In this document: positions 17,734-26,908 of the stretch, one piece after another
Layout: each line of letters opens with the position of its first letter
Numbering within the stretch: position 1 is the first letter of the stretch
From: Aeromonas rivuli
Lineage (GTDB): Bacteria; Pseudomonadota; Gammaproteobacteria; Enterobacterales; Aeromonadaceae
Direction of reading: 5' to 3'
Length of the DNA stretch: 41,993 bases
Assembly (NCBI RefSeq): GCF_000820045.1
Contig: NZ_CDBJ01000021.1
Span: forward strand, 1-41,993
Notes under the pieces: model-generated
Databases searched by the model: none
Told to the model about the DNA's origin: nothing
The model's input: the letters and a program-made list of their open reading frames with translations, nothing else
Made by a program: the position numbers and the translations under genes

Positions 17734-18036
17734 ATTACCTCCGAGCTAATTTTGAACGTATTAACGGCAAAACCGCGTAAAAATTTGATGGAACATAGCA
17801 AAGGTTTAGGATGACTTTGTTATTTTTCAACAATGAGGTTATCCTTTGTCCGCCTATTTTTACCGCCAGTGGCCCCTCGGGCACCCATCGGCAGGCGTCA
17901 GGATTTCGGGTCTTGTATCACTATACAAGGGGCAAGCAACAGATTGCCAACCCTCATAAGGATAAGTTGAAGATGTTGGACGCCTTTGCGTCCGTGCAGT
18001 CCTCCTACACAACCCAATCTGCGATAGGATTTATTC
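17734..18036. promoter_or_regulatory. yfbV-ackA divergent intergenic region
   Basis: 303 bp with no credible gene. It should hold the promoters of yfbV and of ackA. It includes the exact inverted repeat at 17912-17929, and AT-rich DNA at 17760-17850. I see no full FNR site; a lone TTGAT half-site lies near 17784. The ATG of ackA is preceded by AGGA at normal distance. Confidence 0.5.
17912..17929. promoter_or_regulatory. Operator-like inverted repeat upstream of ackA
   Basis: Exact arms CTTGTAT / ATACAAG around CACT, about 108 bp before the ackA start. The size and symmetry suit a dimeric repressor site; no known consensus is matched with confidence. It could also be a hairpin in the ackA leader. 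Confidence 0.4.
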
Positions 18037-19239
18037 ATGAGTAAGCTGGTTCTTGTACTTAACTGTGGTAGCTCTTCCCTGAAGTTTGCCGTGATCGATG
18101 CCACCACAGGCGACGACCTGCTGTCCGGCCTGGCCGAGTGCTTCGGTCTCGACGATGCCCGCATCAAGTGGAAGCTCAACGGCGAGAAAGGCAGTGCCGA
18201 TCTCGGCGCCGGTGCCGCCCACCAGGAAGCGCTGGACTTCATAGTCAACAAGATCCTGCCCCTGAATCCGGCCCTGGCCGAGAACCTGATCGCCGTCGGT
18301 CACCGTGTGGTGCATGGTGGTGAGAAGTTCACCTCCTCCGTGGTCATCACCGACGAAGTGGTCCAGGGCATCGAAGATTGCGCCACCCTGGCCCCGCTGC
18401 ATAACCCGGCCCACCTGGTCGGCATCCGTGCCGCCCTGAAAGTGTTCCCGCATCTGGCCGACAAGAACGTGGCCGTGTTCGACACCGCTTTCCATCAGAC
18501 CATGCCCCAGGAAGCCTTCCTGTATGCCCTGCCGTACAAACTCTACCAAGAGAACGGCATCCGTCGCTACGGCATGCACGGTACCAGTCACTACTACATC
18601 AGCCTGGAAGCGGCCAAGATCCTGAACAAGCCGGTCTCCGAGCTGAACATCATCAACTGCCACCTGGGCAACGGCGGCTCCGTCTGCGCCATCAAGAATG
18701 GCCAGTCCGTCGACACCTCCATGGGTCTGACCCCGTTGGAAGGTCTGGTGATGGGTACCCGTTGTGGTGATATCGATCCGGCCATCATCTTCCACCTTCA
18801 TGACAATCTGGGCATGAGCGTGGCCGAGATCAACACCATGCTGACCAAAGAGTCCGGTCTGCAGGGTCTGACTGAAGTCACTTCCGACTGCCGTTTCGTC
18901 GAAGACAACTACGACAGCAAAGAAGAAGCCAAGCGTGCCATGGACGTTTACTGCTACCGCCTGGCCAAGTACATCGGCGCTTATGCTGCCGCCATGGATG
19001 GTCGTCTGGATGCCGTGGTCTTCACCGGTGGTATCGGTGAAAACTCCGCTCCTATCCGTGAGATGGCCCTGAACAAGCTGGCGCTGCTGGGCTTTGACGT
19101 CGACCACGACGCCAACCTGAAAGCCCGCTTCGGCAAGGGTGGCGAGATCTCCAAGGCTGGCTCCACCAAGGCCCTGGTTATCCCGACCAACGAAGAGTGG
19201 GTCATTGCCCACGACGCGCTGGATCTCGTCGGCGCATAA
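18037..19239 (+). CDS. ackA: Acetate kinase
   Basis: Interconverts acetate plus ATP with acetyl phosphate plus ADP. It is 400 aa, the usual length. ASKHA-fold signatures: [12 protein letters not shown] at the N-terminus, [37 protein letters not shown] and FTGGIGENS. It is followed by pta with a terminator-like hairpin between, so ackA can be expressed above pta, as in E. coli. The ackA-pta pair makes acetate during overflow or fermentation and sets the acetyl-phosphate pool. Confidence 0.98.
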   Translation: MSKLVLVLNCGSSSLKFAVIDATTGDDLLSGLAECFGLDDARIKWKLNGEKGSADLGAGAAHQEALDFIVNKILPLNPALAENLIAVGHRVVHGGEKFTSSVVITDEVVQGIEDCATLAPLHNPAHLVGIRAALKVFPHLADKNVAVFDTAFHQTMPQEAFLYALPYKLYQENGIRRYGMHGTSHYYISLEAAKILNKPVSELNIINCHLGNGGSVCAIKNGQSVDTSMGLTPLEGLVMGTRCGDIDPAIIFHLHDNLGMSVAEINTMLTKESGLQGLTEVTSDCRFVEDNYDSKEEAKRAMDVYCYRLAKYIGAYAAAMDGRLDAVVFTGGIGENSAPIREMALNKLALLGFDVDHDANLKARFGKGGEISKAGSTKALVIPTNEEWVIAHDALDLVGA

Positions 19240-19253
19240 TTTAGCTGTAGAGC

Positions 19254-19277
19254 AAGGCCGCCCCAGGGCGGCCTTTT
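19254..19277 (+). terminator. Intercistronic terminator/attenuator between ackA and pta
   Basis: Stem AAGGCCGCC / GGCGGCCTT followed by TTTT, in the 70-bp gap between ackA and pta. It probably trims pta read-through relative to ackA. Confidence 0.75.
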
Positions 19278-19309
19278 CCTGATCCCAAAAAATGAACAAG
19301 GGGTAATAA

Positions 19310-21469
19310 GTGGCACGCACTATTATGCTCATCCCGGTCGGCACTGGTGTCGGCGTAACTTCCGTGAGTCTTGGCGTGGTTCGCGCCATGGAACGTCACG
19401 GTGTCAATGTCAGCTTCTTCAAACCGGTTGCCCAGCCGCGTCCGGGCGAGATTGGAGCCGAGCGCTCCACCGCCGTGATCCGCGCCGCTGCCAACATCAA
19501 CCCACCCGAGCCCTTCGCCCTCTCCTACGCCGAGAACATGATCACCACCAGCAACACCGATATCCTGCTGGAAGAGATTGTGGCTCGCTTCGAAGAGCAC
19601 GTGAAAGCCAGCGGCGCCGAAGTGGTGGTGGTCGAGGGCATGGTGCCCACCGACAAACAGCCCTTTGCCAACAAGCTCAACTATGACGTGGCCAAGGCGC
19701 TGGACGCCGACATGGTATTCGTCACCCACCCGGGTCATGACTCCAGCCAGAAGCTCAAAGAGCGCATCGAACTGGCCTGCTCCAACTTCGGTGGCGTCAA
19801 CAACCCCCGCATCGTCGGCTGCGTGATCAACAAGGTGGGCGCACCGGTGGACGAGCACGGCGTGACTCGCCCCGATCTCACCGAGATGTTCGAGGCCCAT
19901 CACCACACCACAGATGCCGCCCATAACCTGGAAGTGCTGCAGGTGTTTGGCAAGAGCCCGCTGCGCATCCTGGGTTGCATCCCCTGGAACACCCAGCTGA
20001 TCGCCCCGCGCGCCAAGGATCTCTCCAAGCACCTGGCCGCCAAGATCCTGCACAAGGGTGAACTGGACAGCCGTCGTCTGCAGACCGTGACCTTCTGTGC
20101 CCGCTCCATCCACAACATGGTTGAGCACTTCCGTCCGGGCAGCCTGCTGGTTGCCTCCGGCGATCGTTCGGACGTCATCGTCTCCGCCTGTCTGGCCGCC
20201 ATGAATGGCGTCAAGCTCGGTGCCCTGCTGCTGACCGGCAACTATCACCCGGAACCGCAAGTGATGGCCCTGTGCCAACAGGCCATGGCCACCGGCCTGC
20301 CGATCATGATCACCGGCACTAACACCTGGCAGACCGCGGTCAGCCTGCAGAACTTCAACGTCGACATCCCGGAAGATGACCGCGAGCGGATCGAACTGGT
20401 GCAGGACTATGTGGCTGGCCACATCGACAAGCACTGGATAGAGTCTCTCTCTGCCAAGTCCACCCGTTCTCGTCGTCTGAGCCCGCCTGCGTTCCGTTAT
20501 CAGCTGACCGAGCTGGCCCGTCAGGCCAACAAGCGCGTCGTGCTGCCGGAAGGGGAAGAGCCGCGCACCATCAAGGCTGCCGCCATCTGTGCCGAGCGTG
20601 GCATCGCCCGTCCGGTGCTGCTGGGCAACCCGGAAGAGATCCGCCGCGTCGCCGAACAGCAGGGTGTGGTGCTGACCGATCGCGTCGAGATCATCGACCC
20701 GCTGGAAGTGCGCGAGCGCTATGTGCCGCGTCTGGTCGAGCTGCGCAAGAACAAAGGCATGACCGAAGTGGTCGCCCGCGAACAGCTGGAAGACAACGTG
20801 GTGCTGGGCACCATGATGCTGGAGCGTGGCGAAGTGGACGGTCTGGTTTCCGGCGCCGTGCACACCACCGCCAACACCATTCGTCCGCCGATGCAGATCA
20901 TCAAGACTGCCCCGGGTTCGTCGCTGATCTCCTCCATCTTCTTCATGCTGCTGCCTGATCAGGTGCTGGTATATGGTGACTGCGCCATCAACCCGGATCC
21001 GAGCGCCGAACAGCTGGCCGAGATTGCCATCCAGTCCGCCGACTCCGCTGCCGCTTTCGGCATCGAGCCGCGCGTCGCCATGATCTCCTACTCCACCGGT
21101 ACCTCTGGCGCCGGCGCGGACGTCGAGAAAGTGCGTGAAGCGACCCTGCTGGCCAAGGCCAAGCGCCCCGACCTCATCATCGACGGCCCGCTGCAGTACG
21201 ACGCGGCCATCATGGAGAACGTGGCCAAGTCCAAGGCACCGAACTCACCGGTTGCGGGTAAAGCCACCGTGTTCGTGTTCCCGGATCTGAACACCGGCAA
21301 CACCACCTACAAGGCGGTACAGCGCTCCGCCGAGCTGGTCTCCATCGGCCCCATGCTGCAAGGCATGCGCAAGCCGGTCAATGACCTGTCCCGTGGCGCC
21401 CTGGTGGACGACATCGTCTACACCATCGCCCTGACCGGTATTCAGGCAGCCCAGGCAGAGGCCGAGTAA
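19310..21469 (+). CDS. pta: Phosphate acetyltransferase, long form
   Basis: Interconverts acetyl-CoA plus phosphate with acetyl phosphate plus CoA. It is 719 aa, the three-domain class: an N-terminal P-loop-like domain ([17 protein letters not shown], then [10 protein letters not shown]), a DRTGG regulatory domain (about 215-330), and the catalytic PTA domain (about 390-712; [61 protein letters not shown]). Translation begins at GTG (19310) with AAGGGG upstream. It is followed by a strong terminator. Nucleotide or NADH control through the N-terminal domains is known for E. coli Pta; not testable here. Confidence 0.98.
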   Translation: MARTIMLIPVGTGVGVTSVSLGVVRAMERHGVNVSFFKPVAQPRPGEIGAERSTAVIRAAANINPPEPFALSYAENMITTSNTDILLEEIVARFEEHVKASGAEVVVVEGMVPTDKQPFANKLNYDVAKALDADMVFVTHPGHDSSQKLKERIELACSNFGGVNNPRIVGCVINKVGAPVDEHGVTRPDLTEMFEAHHHTTDAAHNLEVLQVFGKSPLRILGCIPWNTQLIAPRAKDLSKHLAAKILHKGELDSRRLQTVTFCARSIHNMVEHFRPGSLLVASGDRSDVIVSACLAAMNGVKLGALLLTGNYHPEPQVMALCQQAMATGLPIMITGTNTWQTAVSLQNFNVDIPEDDRERIELVQDYVAGHIDKHWIESLSAKSTRSRRLSPPAFRYQLTELARQANKRVVLPEGEEPRTIKAAAICAERGIARPVLLGNPEEIRRVAEQQGVVLTDRVEIIDPLEVRERYVPRLVELRKNKGMTEVVAREQLEDNVVLGTMMLERGEVDGLVSGAVHTTANTIRPPMQIIKTAPGSSLISSIFFMLLPDQVLVYGDCAINPDPSAEQLAEIAIQSADSAAAFGIEPRVAMISYSTGTSGAGADVEKVREATLLAKAKRPDLIIDGPLQYDAAIMENVAKSKAPNSPVAGKATVFVFPDLNTGNTTYKAVQRSAELVSIGPMLQGMRKPVNDLSRGALVDDIVYTIALTGIQAAQAEAE

Positions 21470-21491
21470 TAGCCCCGCTCTGCCATCTTGC

Positions 21492-21519
21492 AAAAACCCG
21501 CCTCCTGGCGGGTTTTTTT
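21492..21519 (+). terminator. Terminator of ackA-pta
   Basis: Stem AAAAACCCGCC / GGCGGGTTTTT with loop TCCT and a seven-T tail. Confidence 0.95.
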
Positions 21520-21887
21520 ATGGCTGGCGGGCATTATGTTGATCCCGAAGATCAAATCCGGATCCGGTCAGATCTCGCCCCAGCGCCTAGAGCCTTCGCC
21601 AATAGTGGCGCAGCGCCTGAGCGAACACTCACATTCGCGCCAGGGGATTGAGCAATTGCACTCCAGTCGAGATCAGAATGAAATACTCTTTTAAGATCAA
21701 CTAACTAACGCTAGACACACCGCTAATCTACAGACTTTTCCACAGCTTTTGTGGATAGTTTCTGGATCATTTGAAAGAAAACAACAGATGCAGATGGTGC
21801 CTCTTGGTGTACCTTGCCTCATGCTCATGGCTTGTTCATCCCTTGCCGACTCACTAGAGTAGAGCCAGACAGAGAGGGGAAGACGAG
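21520..21887. other. pta-yfcH intergenic region
   Basis: 368 bp with no convincing gene; a forward ORF at 21488-21694 begins inside the pta terminator and lacks a ribosome-binding site. The region becomes AT-rich after 21670 and contains the inverted DnaA-box-like pair at 21736-21758. The yfcH promoter should lie in 21760-21880, and GAGAGGGG precedes its ATG. Confidence 0.5.
21736..21758. promoter_or_regulatory. Inverted pair of DnaA-box-like sites
   Basis: TTTTCCACA on the forward strand (21736-21744) fits the consensus TTWTNCACA. CTATCCACA on the reverse strand (21750-21758) differs from it at the first base. The boxes face each other across 5 bp and form TCCACA / TGTGGA. DnaA binding here is inference. 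Confidence 0.4.
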
Positions 21888-22802
21888 ATGAAGATACTGA
21901 TCACGGGGGGGACAGGTTTTATCGGCCGCAAGTTAGTCGCCCACCTTAAAGTACAGCATCAGGTGGTGGTATTGAGCCGTCAGGGGAGCCATGCGTATCA
22001 ACTGCTCGGCCACGATGTGCAGCTGATTGACTCCCTGGACCGGCTCGACCATCTCAACGACATCGATGTGGTGATCAACCTCGCGGGGGAGCCCATCGCT
22101 CAGGGGCGCTGGAACCCGGTTCGCAAGCAACAGCTGTGCGATAGCCGCTGGCTGCTGACCGAACAGCTGGTCGATCTCATCAAGCTCTCCACCACCCCCC
22201 CCAAGGCACTGCTTAGCGCATCTGCCATCGGCTGGTACGGCCGCCAGGATGACAAGCCACTGGATGAGGGGTGCGATCACCCCAGTCTCGAGTTCACCCA
22301 TCAGCTCTGCAACCGGTGGGAATCCCTGGCCCTGGCGGCCAGCAGTGAACAGACCCGGGTCTGCATCTTGCGCATTGGCCTGGTGCTGGGGCTAGATGGC
22401 GGCGCCCTGCCCAAGATGCTGCCGCCCTACAGGGTCGGGCTCGGCGGCCCCATGGGTGAAGGGCAGCAGGTGGTCTCCTGGATCCACATTCAGGATCTGG
22501 TGCGCGCCTGGCTGTTTCTGCTCGAGCATGACGATTGCCAAGGCATCTATAACGGCACGGCACCCACCCCGGTCAGCAACCGGGAGTTTAGCCAGCAACT
22601 GGCCAAGTCGTTGAAGCGCCCCCACCTGATGCGCATTCCCGCCTGGGCGCTGCAGCTCATGATGGGCGAGGCCGCCGACCTGCTGCTCACCGGGCAAAGA
22701 GTCCTGCCGAAACGGCTGCAGGACGCAGGCTTTCATTTCAGCTTCCCGGCCCTGCCCCAGGCGCTTTGCAATCTGCTGGAACGCCCCCCATCGAGCCCGT
22801 AA
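21888..22802 (+). CDS. yfcH: TIGR01777-family epimerase-like SDR protein YfcH
   Basis: A 304-residue extended-SDR protein. N-terminal Rossmann motif ILITGGTGFIGRKL, then VVINLAGEPIAQGRWN, the SASAIGWYG segment containing the Tyr of the family, and a C-terminal domain with SWIHIQDLVRAWLFLLE and GIYNGTAP. These are hallmarks of the SDR39U1/YfcH group, whose substrate is unknown in bacteria. The ATG at 21888 has GGGGAAG upstream. It is a single gene closed by a strong terminator and convergent with ybbP. In E. coli yfcH also lies in the pta neighbourhood. Confidence 0.9.
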   Translation: MKILITGGTGFIGRKLVAHLKVQHQVVVLSRQGSHAYQLLGHDVQLIDSLDRLDHLNDIDVVINLAGEPIAQGRWNPVRKQQLCDSRWLLTEQLVDLIKLSTTPPKALLSASAIGWYGRQDDKPLDEGCDHPSLEFTHQLCNRWESLALAASSEQTRVCILRIGLVLGLDGGALPKMLPPYRVGLGGPMGEGQQVVSWIHIQDLVRAWLFLLEHDDCQGIYNGTAPTPVSNREFSQQLAKSLKRPHLMRIPAWALQLMMGEAADLLLTGQRVLPKRLQDAGFHFSFPALPQALCNLLERPPSSP

Positions 22803-22819
22803 CCAGAGATCCTCAAATA

Positions 22820-22853
22820 AAAACGCTTCATCCGGGCGGATGAAGCGTTTTTT
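22820..22853 (+). terminator. Terminator of yfcH
   Basis: Stem AAAACGCTTCATCC / GGATGAAGCGTTTT with a 4-nt loop and a T-rich tail. It lies between yfcH and the convergent ybbP, and also reads with AAAA on its other side. Confidence 0.92.
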
Positions 22854-22884
22854 CTTTTTCTCCGGTATCTACCTGGGTGAGCCC

Positions 22885-25323
22885 TTAGAGCAGCCCCTGA
22901 CCCAGGCCCCGTAATCGATCGCTCAGGGTGCCCGCCAGCAACTGGCGCTGCATCCCCTGTCCGGCCAAGGTGACCAGCAAGGCACCCAGCACAGGCAAGC
23001 CCAGCCAGATGAACCAGTGGAACTGCCACTGCCCTTCAAACCAGAGCAGTTGCAGAGCCAGGGAACAGATCTCCACCACGGCCGCCCCGCACAATCCCGC
23101 CAGCAGGCCCGTCGCCACCAGCTCCCAACGCAGCATGCGCTGCAGCAGCTCACTGCTCGCCCCCAGGGTGCGCATCAGCAGCAGCTCCCTGCGTCGGCTC
23201 GCCATGCTGGCCTGGGTCTGGGTCAGCAACACCAGCAGGGCCGCCACCGTCACCAGCCCCAGCATCAAGGCCAGGGCCCGGCTCACCTGTTGGGAGACCT
23301 GGGTCAGCCGGGCTATCAGATCATCCACATCGATGAGGGAGACGGTGGGGTATTGACGTATGAGCGCCACTTCGGCGCCCTTGCCGCTGCTTGGCAACCG
23401 ATAGCTGCCAAGCCAGGTCGGCGAAAAGTCAGTCAGCAGATCCGGCGAGAAGATCATGTAGAAGTTGGGACGCATGTTGTCCCACTTGATATGGCGCAGG
23501 CTGGTGACGCTCGCCTCGAACTCGCGCCCCTCGATGTTGAAGCCCAGCTGGTCGCCCAGCTTGATGCCCAGCCGCCCGGCTACCTCATCATCCACGGAGA
23601 CCTCGCCTTTGCCCGCCAGCCAGCGCCCCTGGGTGATGCGGTTATCGGCAGGCAACTGCGCCGTGCTGGTGAAGTTGAGTTCCCTGTCGATTCCCTCCCG
23701 GCCATTGGACCCGATGACGTCGCCGGCAATGCTGGTCAGGCGGCCACGCACCATGGGGTAGAAGTCCGAGGTGACGGCACCCGCTTCGCCGAGGGCTGCG
23801 AGTATGGGAATGCGCTCCTCGCTGCTGATGTTGACCAGGAAGCGATTGGGCGCATCGGCGGGCAAGCGGGCGGAAAACTCGTCGAGCAGATCGACCCGGG
23901 CCGCCCACAGCAAGCCAAATAACATGAGTGCAAGGGCGAACCCCGCCAGCTGGAACAGACCGGCACCTCGCTCCCTGGAGAGATGCGCCAGGGCCAGACG
24001 CAAGGCGTGGGGACCCTGGAGGCGGCCGCCGAGCCTGAGCAGGCCCGCTGCCATCACGGCCAGCAATCCCATCAGCAGCCCCATGCCCGCGACCAGCCCC
24101 AGGGACAACCCCAGCTCGGCGGTGAAGCCCCACACCAGGGCGAACAGACCGAGCAGACCCACCGGCAGCGCCAACCAGGGAGGGACGCTCGCCGACAGCT
24201 CACGGCGCAGGACCCGCAGCGGCGGCACCTTGAGCAGGCGCAAGAAGGGGATGAAGGCGAGCAACAGGGTGATAAAGAGCGCCACGGCCACCCCCAGGGC
24301 GAATGGACGCCAGGAGGGGGGCGGCAGATCCGCAGGCAAGAGGCCACCAAGCAGATGCAGGGTAAGCCACTGCATGGCGCTGCCCGCCACCAGGCCAAGC
24401 AGAGCGCCCACCAGGGTGAGGCAGAGCAGCAGGGTGCCCATCAGGCGCCAAAGGGTTCCTCTCGAAGCCCCAAGTGTCTTGAGCAGGGCCACCATGCTAG
24501 TCTGGCGTTCGGCAAAATGCCGCACGGCTATGCCCATGGCCAGGGCACCGAGCAAGACCCCCGCCAGGGACGCGAGCCGGAAGAAACGCTCGGCATTGGC
24601 CAGGGAGCGCCCCACCTGTGAGCCTTTGTCATCCGGGGTGACCCACTTCTGCCCCGTCACCAGCTTGGGTTTTATCCAGGCTTCGAAGCGGCTGATGTCG
24701 GCCCGCGAGCCCTGAAACAGGTAGCGCCACTGCTGACGGCTGCCGGGCAGCAAGGCGCCGGTTGCCCCTATGTCATCACTGTGGATCAAGGCACGCGGCG
24801 CGAGCAGGAAGGGGCTAAATCCCTGATCCGGCTCACGGCCAAGCAGGCCCGCCACCTTGAGATGGGTATTGCCCACCTCAAGCGCCTCCCCCACCTTGGC
24901 ATCGAGCAGTTGCATCAGCCGTGGCGACAGCCAGATCTCGCCCGGTTTGGGGGCTTGCTGAGGGGTCAGCTCCAGGGTGCCATAGAAGGGGAAACCACTC
25001 GGTACCGCACGAATAGAGGCGAGCTGAAACGCCTCGCCGTGAAACAGCATGCTGTTGAAGCTGACCGTGGCTTGCACCGCCACCTTGTCCTGCTGCGCCC
25101 TGGCCAGCAGATCGGGACTCAGGGCCCGGCTCGTGCCCAGGGCTCTGTCTGCCGCGATAAAGTCACGACCCGAGGCCTTGAGGCCAGCGTCCAGCCGATC
25201 GGCGACCAGGGCCACACTCAGCACGCAGGCGACGCAGAGCGCCAGCGCCAGTACGAACCAGCGCAGCTCGCCACTGGCCCCTTCCCGGCGCAGCAGACGC
25301 AGCGCCAATCGTAAATGCATCAT
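22885..25323 (-). CDS. ybbP: ABC transporter permease YbbP (FtsX/MacB type)
   Basis: An 812-residue inner-membrane permease of the type with two FtsX domains: TM1 near residues 22-42, a large periplasmic region, TM cluster about 255-380, four further helices, a second periplasmic region, and a last TM cluster about 690-795. The conserved segment ALLKTLGASRGTLWRL is the FtsX coupling region, and a second copy is LLLMRTLGASSELLQRM. It pairs with the ATPase YbbA upstream; in E. coli this system is thought to act in envelope lipid or lipoprotein handling, but its substrate is unknown. The start ATG overlaps the stop of a 16-codon ORF (TAATG), suggesting coupling. Confidence 0.9.
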   Translation of the reverse strand: MMHLRLALRLLRREGASGELRWFVLALALCVACVLSVALVADRLDAGLKASGRDFIAADRALGTSRALSPDLLARAQQDKVAVQATVSFNSMLFHGEAFQLASIRAVPSGFPFYGTLELTPQQAPKPGEIWLSPRLMQLLDAKVGEALEVGNTHLKVAGLLGREPDQGFSPFLLAPRALIHSDDIGATGALLPGSRQQWRYLFQGSRADISRFEAWIKPKLVTGQKWVTPDDKGSQVGRSLANAERFFRLASLAGVLLGALAMGIAVRHFAERQTSMVALLKTLGASRGTLWRLMGTLLLCLTLVGALLGLVAGSAMQWLTLHLLGGLLPADLPPPSWRPFALGVAVALFITLLLAFIPFLRLLKVPPLRVLRRELSASVPPWLALPVGLLGLFALVWGFTAELGLSLGLVAGMGLLMGLLAVMAAGLLRLGGRLQGPHALRLALAHLSRERGAGLFQLAGFALALMLFGLLWAARVDLLDEFSARLPADAPNRFLVNISSEERIPILAALGEAGAVTSDFYPMVRGRLTSIAGDVIGSNGREGIDRELNFTSTAQLPADNRITQGRWLAGKGEVSVDDEVAGRLGIKLGDQLGFNIEGREFEASVTSLRHIKWDNMRPNFYMIFSPDLLTDFSPTWLGSYRLPSSGKGAEVALIRQYPTVSLIDVDDLIARLTQVSQQVSRALALMLGLVTVAALLVLLTQTQASMASRRRELLLMRTLGASSELLQRMLRWELVATGLLAGLCGAAVVEICSLALQLLWFEGQWQFHWFIWLGLPVLGALLVTLAGQGMQRQLLAGTLSDRLRGLGQGLL

Positions 25324-25373
25324 TATTGGGGCTCCCTCACTGTCTGACGCTCATGCCATCCTGACCGCATCAT
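25323..25373 (-). CDS. Possible 16-codon ORF translationally coupled to ybbP
   Basis: An ORF reading MMRSGWHERQTVREPQ. It has GAGGAG six bases before its ATG, stronger than the site before ybbP itself. Its TAA shares a base with the ybbP ATG (TAATG). It lies in the 133-bp gap between ybbA and ybbP. It may serve only to load ribosomes onto ybbP. There is no homology evidence. Confidence 0.35.
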   Translation of the reverse strand: MMRSGWHERQTVREPQ

Positions 25374-25456
25374 TGCGATCTCCTCATGCGCTGACATCCT
25401 GTTAACTGGGTCATGACTGCTCTCTATCGACATAAAACCGGATCCCGGGGCCAGCA

Positions 25457-26233
25457 TCAGGCACGCACGGCGCTGCTGTCATCGCGGTCATCGCGGTCAT
25501 CGCGGTCATCGCGGTCATCGCGGTCATCGCGGTCAGCAGCATGGGACTCCTCGCCCGGGCTGCCCTGCAAGCGGCCACTTGCCATGGTCAGTTGGCGCTG
25601 GCAACGCTGAGCCAGTGCCAGATCATGGGTGACCACCACTAGGGTGGTGCCATGGGTACGGTTGAGTTCGAACAGCAGCTCGATGACGGTATCCCCCGTC
25701 TTGCTGTCGAGGTTGCCGGTCGGCTCGTCTGCCAGCAGCAGGCTGGGTCTGGTCATGAAGGCGCGCGCGATGGCGACCCGCTGCTGTTCGCCACCAGAGA
25801 GCCTGGGGGGCAAGTGATCCAGCCTGTCTTTCAGGCCGACCGCCGCCAACAGCTCGCGGGCCCTGGGTTCGCAATCGCGCTCGCCACGTAACTCGGCAGG
25901 CAGCATGACGTTTTCCAGGGCGCTCAGGGTCGGCAACAGCAGGAAGGATTGGAATACGAAGCCGATGTGATCGGAGCGCAAGCGGGCGCGCCCCTCTTCA
26001 TCCAGCTCGCCGAGGGAGTGACCCTGAATGCGGATCTCGCCGCTACTGGGCAGATCCAATCCGGCCAGCAGGCCGAGCAGGGTCGACTTGCCCGAACCTG
26101 AGGCACCGACCAGAGCCAGAGTCTCCCCCGCCTTGACTTGCAGCGAGATCCCCTCAAGGATGGTCAGATTGTCACTGCCAAGGCGCACAGACTTGCCGAG
26201 GTTGCTAATCGAAATGATGGGAGTTGAAGTCAT
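25457..26233 (-). CDS. ybbA: ABC transporter ATPase YbbA with repeat tail
   Basis: A 258-residue ATPase of the MacB/LolD class: Walker [10 protein letters not shown] (43-51), Q-loop [11 protein letters not shown], signature [15 protein letters not shown], Walker [14 protein letters not shown]-loop VVTHD. E. coli YbbA is about 228 aa; the extra roughly 30 residues are a C-terminal tail with six Asp-Arg-Asp triplets coded by a 9-bp tandem repeat. The start at 26233 overlaps the start of the divergent tesA by 2 nt, with an AGGA site inside tesA. It works with YbbP. The ybbA/tesA divergent pair is conserved in E. coli. Confidence 0.93.
   Translation of the reverse strand: MTSTPIISISNLGKSVRLGSDNLTILEGISLQVKAGETLALVGASGSGKSTLLGLLAGLDLPSSGEIRIQGHSLGELDEEGRARLRSDHIGFVFQSFLLLPTLSALENVMLPAELRGERDCEPRARELLAAVGLKDRLDHLPPRLSGGEQQRVAIARAFMTRPSLLLADEPTGNLDSKTGDTVIELLFELNRTHGTTLVVVTHDLALAQRCQRQLTMASGRLQGSPGEESHAADRDDRDDRDDRDDRDDRDDSSAVRA
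25479..25532 (-). repeat. Six tandem copies of a 9-bp repeat in ybbA
   Basis: Unit TCATCGCGG on the forward strand, six perfect copies plus a partial TCA. On the coding strand it gives Asp-Arg-Asp six times. Unit length is a multiple of three, so copy changes keep the frame. It is a likely variable-number locus. Confidence 0.95.
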
Positions 26234-26837
26234 GGCGCGTATCCTGTTCGCCTTAATGTGGGTGATGGCCTGTGGCCAGTTGCAGGCACAGACACTGTTG
26301 GTGCTGGGCGACAGCCTGAGTGCCGGTTATCAGATGCAGGCCGAGCAGAGCTGGCCTGCCCTGCTCCAGCAACAGTGGCAGCAAGCCGGTGGCCAGCATC
26401 AGTTGATCAACGCCAGCATCAGCGGCGAGACCACGCAAGGGGCCCTCACCAGACTGCCTGTCTTGCTCAAGGAGCACAAGCCGGACTGGCTGCTGATCGA
26501 GCTGGGGGGAAATGATGGCCTGCGCGGTTTCCCGCCCGCCATCACTCGCCAGAATCTGGCCAAGATGTTGACCATGGCCAAGCAGCAGGGGATCCACACC
26601 ATCCTGACCCAGATCCAGCTGCCCCCCAATTACGGGGCCCGTTACCTGCGCCAGTTCGAAACCATATTCCCGGATCTTGCCAAGGAGAATGAGCGACCAC
26701 TGCTGCCCTTCTTCCTCGATGATATTGCCACTCGCCCTGAACTCATGCTGAATGATGGCATCCACCCCAAGGCCGAGGCACAGCCGCTCATCCGCGACAA
26801 GGTGGCCCGCTTCGTCGAGCCCTTGCTGACTCACTGA
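26232..26837 (+). CDS. tesA: Acyl-CoA thioesterase I / lysophospholipase L1 (TesA)
   Basis: A periplasmic SGNH hydrolase, 201 aa. The signal peptide occupies about residues 1-19 (ACGQLQAQ/TLLVLGDSLSAGYQ). Family blocks: I with the nucleophile in GDSLSAG, II with Gly, III GGNDGLRG with the oxyanion Asn, V DGIHP with the catalytic Asp-His. TesA hydrolyses acyl-CoA, acyl-esters and lysophospholipids. ATG 26232 has GGGAG upstream that lies within the divergent ybbA coding region. It is a single gene closed by a strong terminator. Confidence 0.95.
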   Translation: MARILFALMWVMACGQLQAQTLLVLGDSLSAGYQMQAEQSWPALLQQQWQQAGGQHQLINASISGETTQGALTRLPVLLKEHKPDWLLIELGGNDGLRGFPPAITRQNLAKMLTMAKQQGIHTILTQIQLPPNYGARYLRQFETIFPDLAKENERPLLPFFLDDIATRPELMLNDGIHPKAEAQPLIRDKVARFVEPLLTH

Positions 26838-26850
26838 CAGGCTCTTGTAG

Positions 26851-26886
26851 AACCAAAAAGGTCAGCAGATGCTGACCTTTTTGGTT
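26851..26886. terminator. Bidirectional terminator between tesA and cheV
   Basis: A 16-bp stem (AACCAAAAAGGTCAGC and complement) with loop AGAT. The symmetric A/T ends serve both convergent genes. Confidence 0.95.
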
Positions 26887-26908
26887 GCTGAACCATCCCG
26901 ATAGTCTG

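Noticed and set aside
19241..20863. Reverse ORFs antisense to ackA and pta (18031-19389 and 19241-20863)
   Set aside because: These are phase shadows of strongly conserved genes, with His/Gly/Val-rich composition typical of antisense frames.
21488..21694. Small forward ORF after pta
   Set aside because: It starts inside the pta terminator and has no ribosome-binding site.
21736..21758. Replication origin
   Set aside because: Only two DnaA-like boxes are present, with no dnaA/gidA/rpmH neighbours and no AT-rich 13-mers, so at most a regulatory site.
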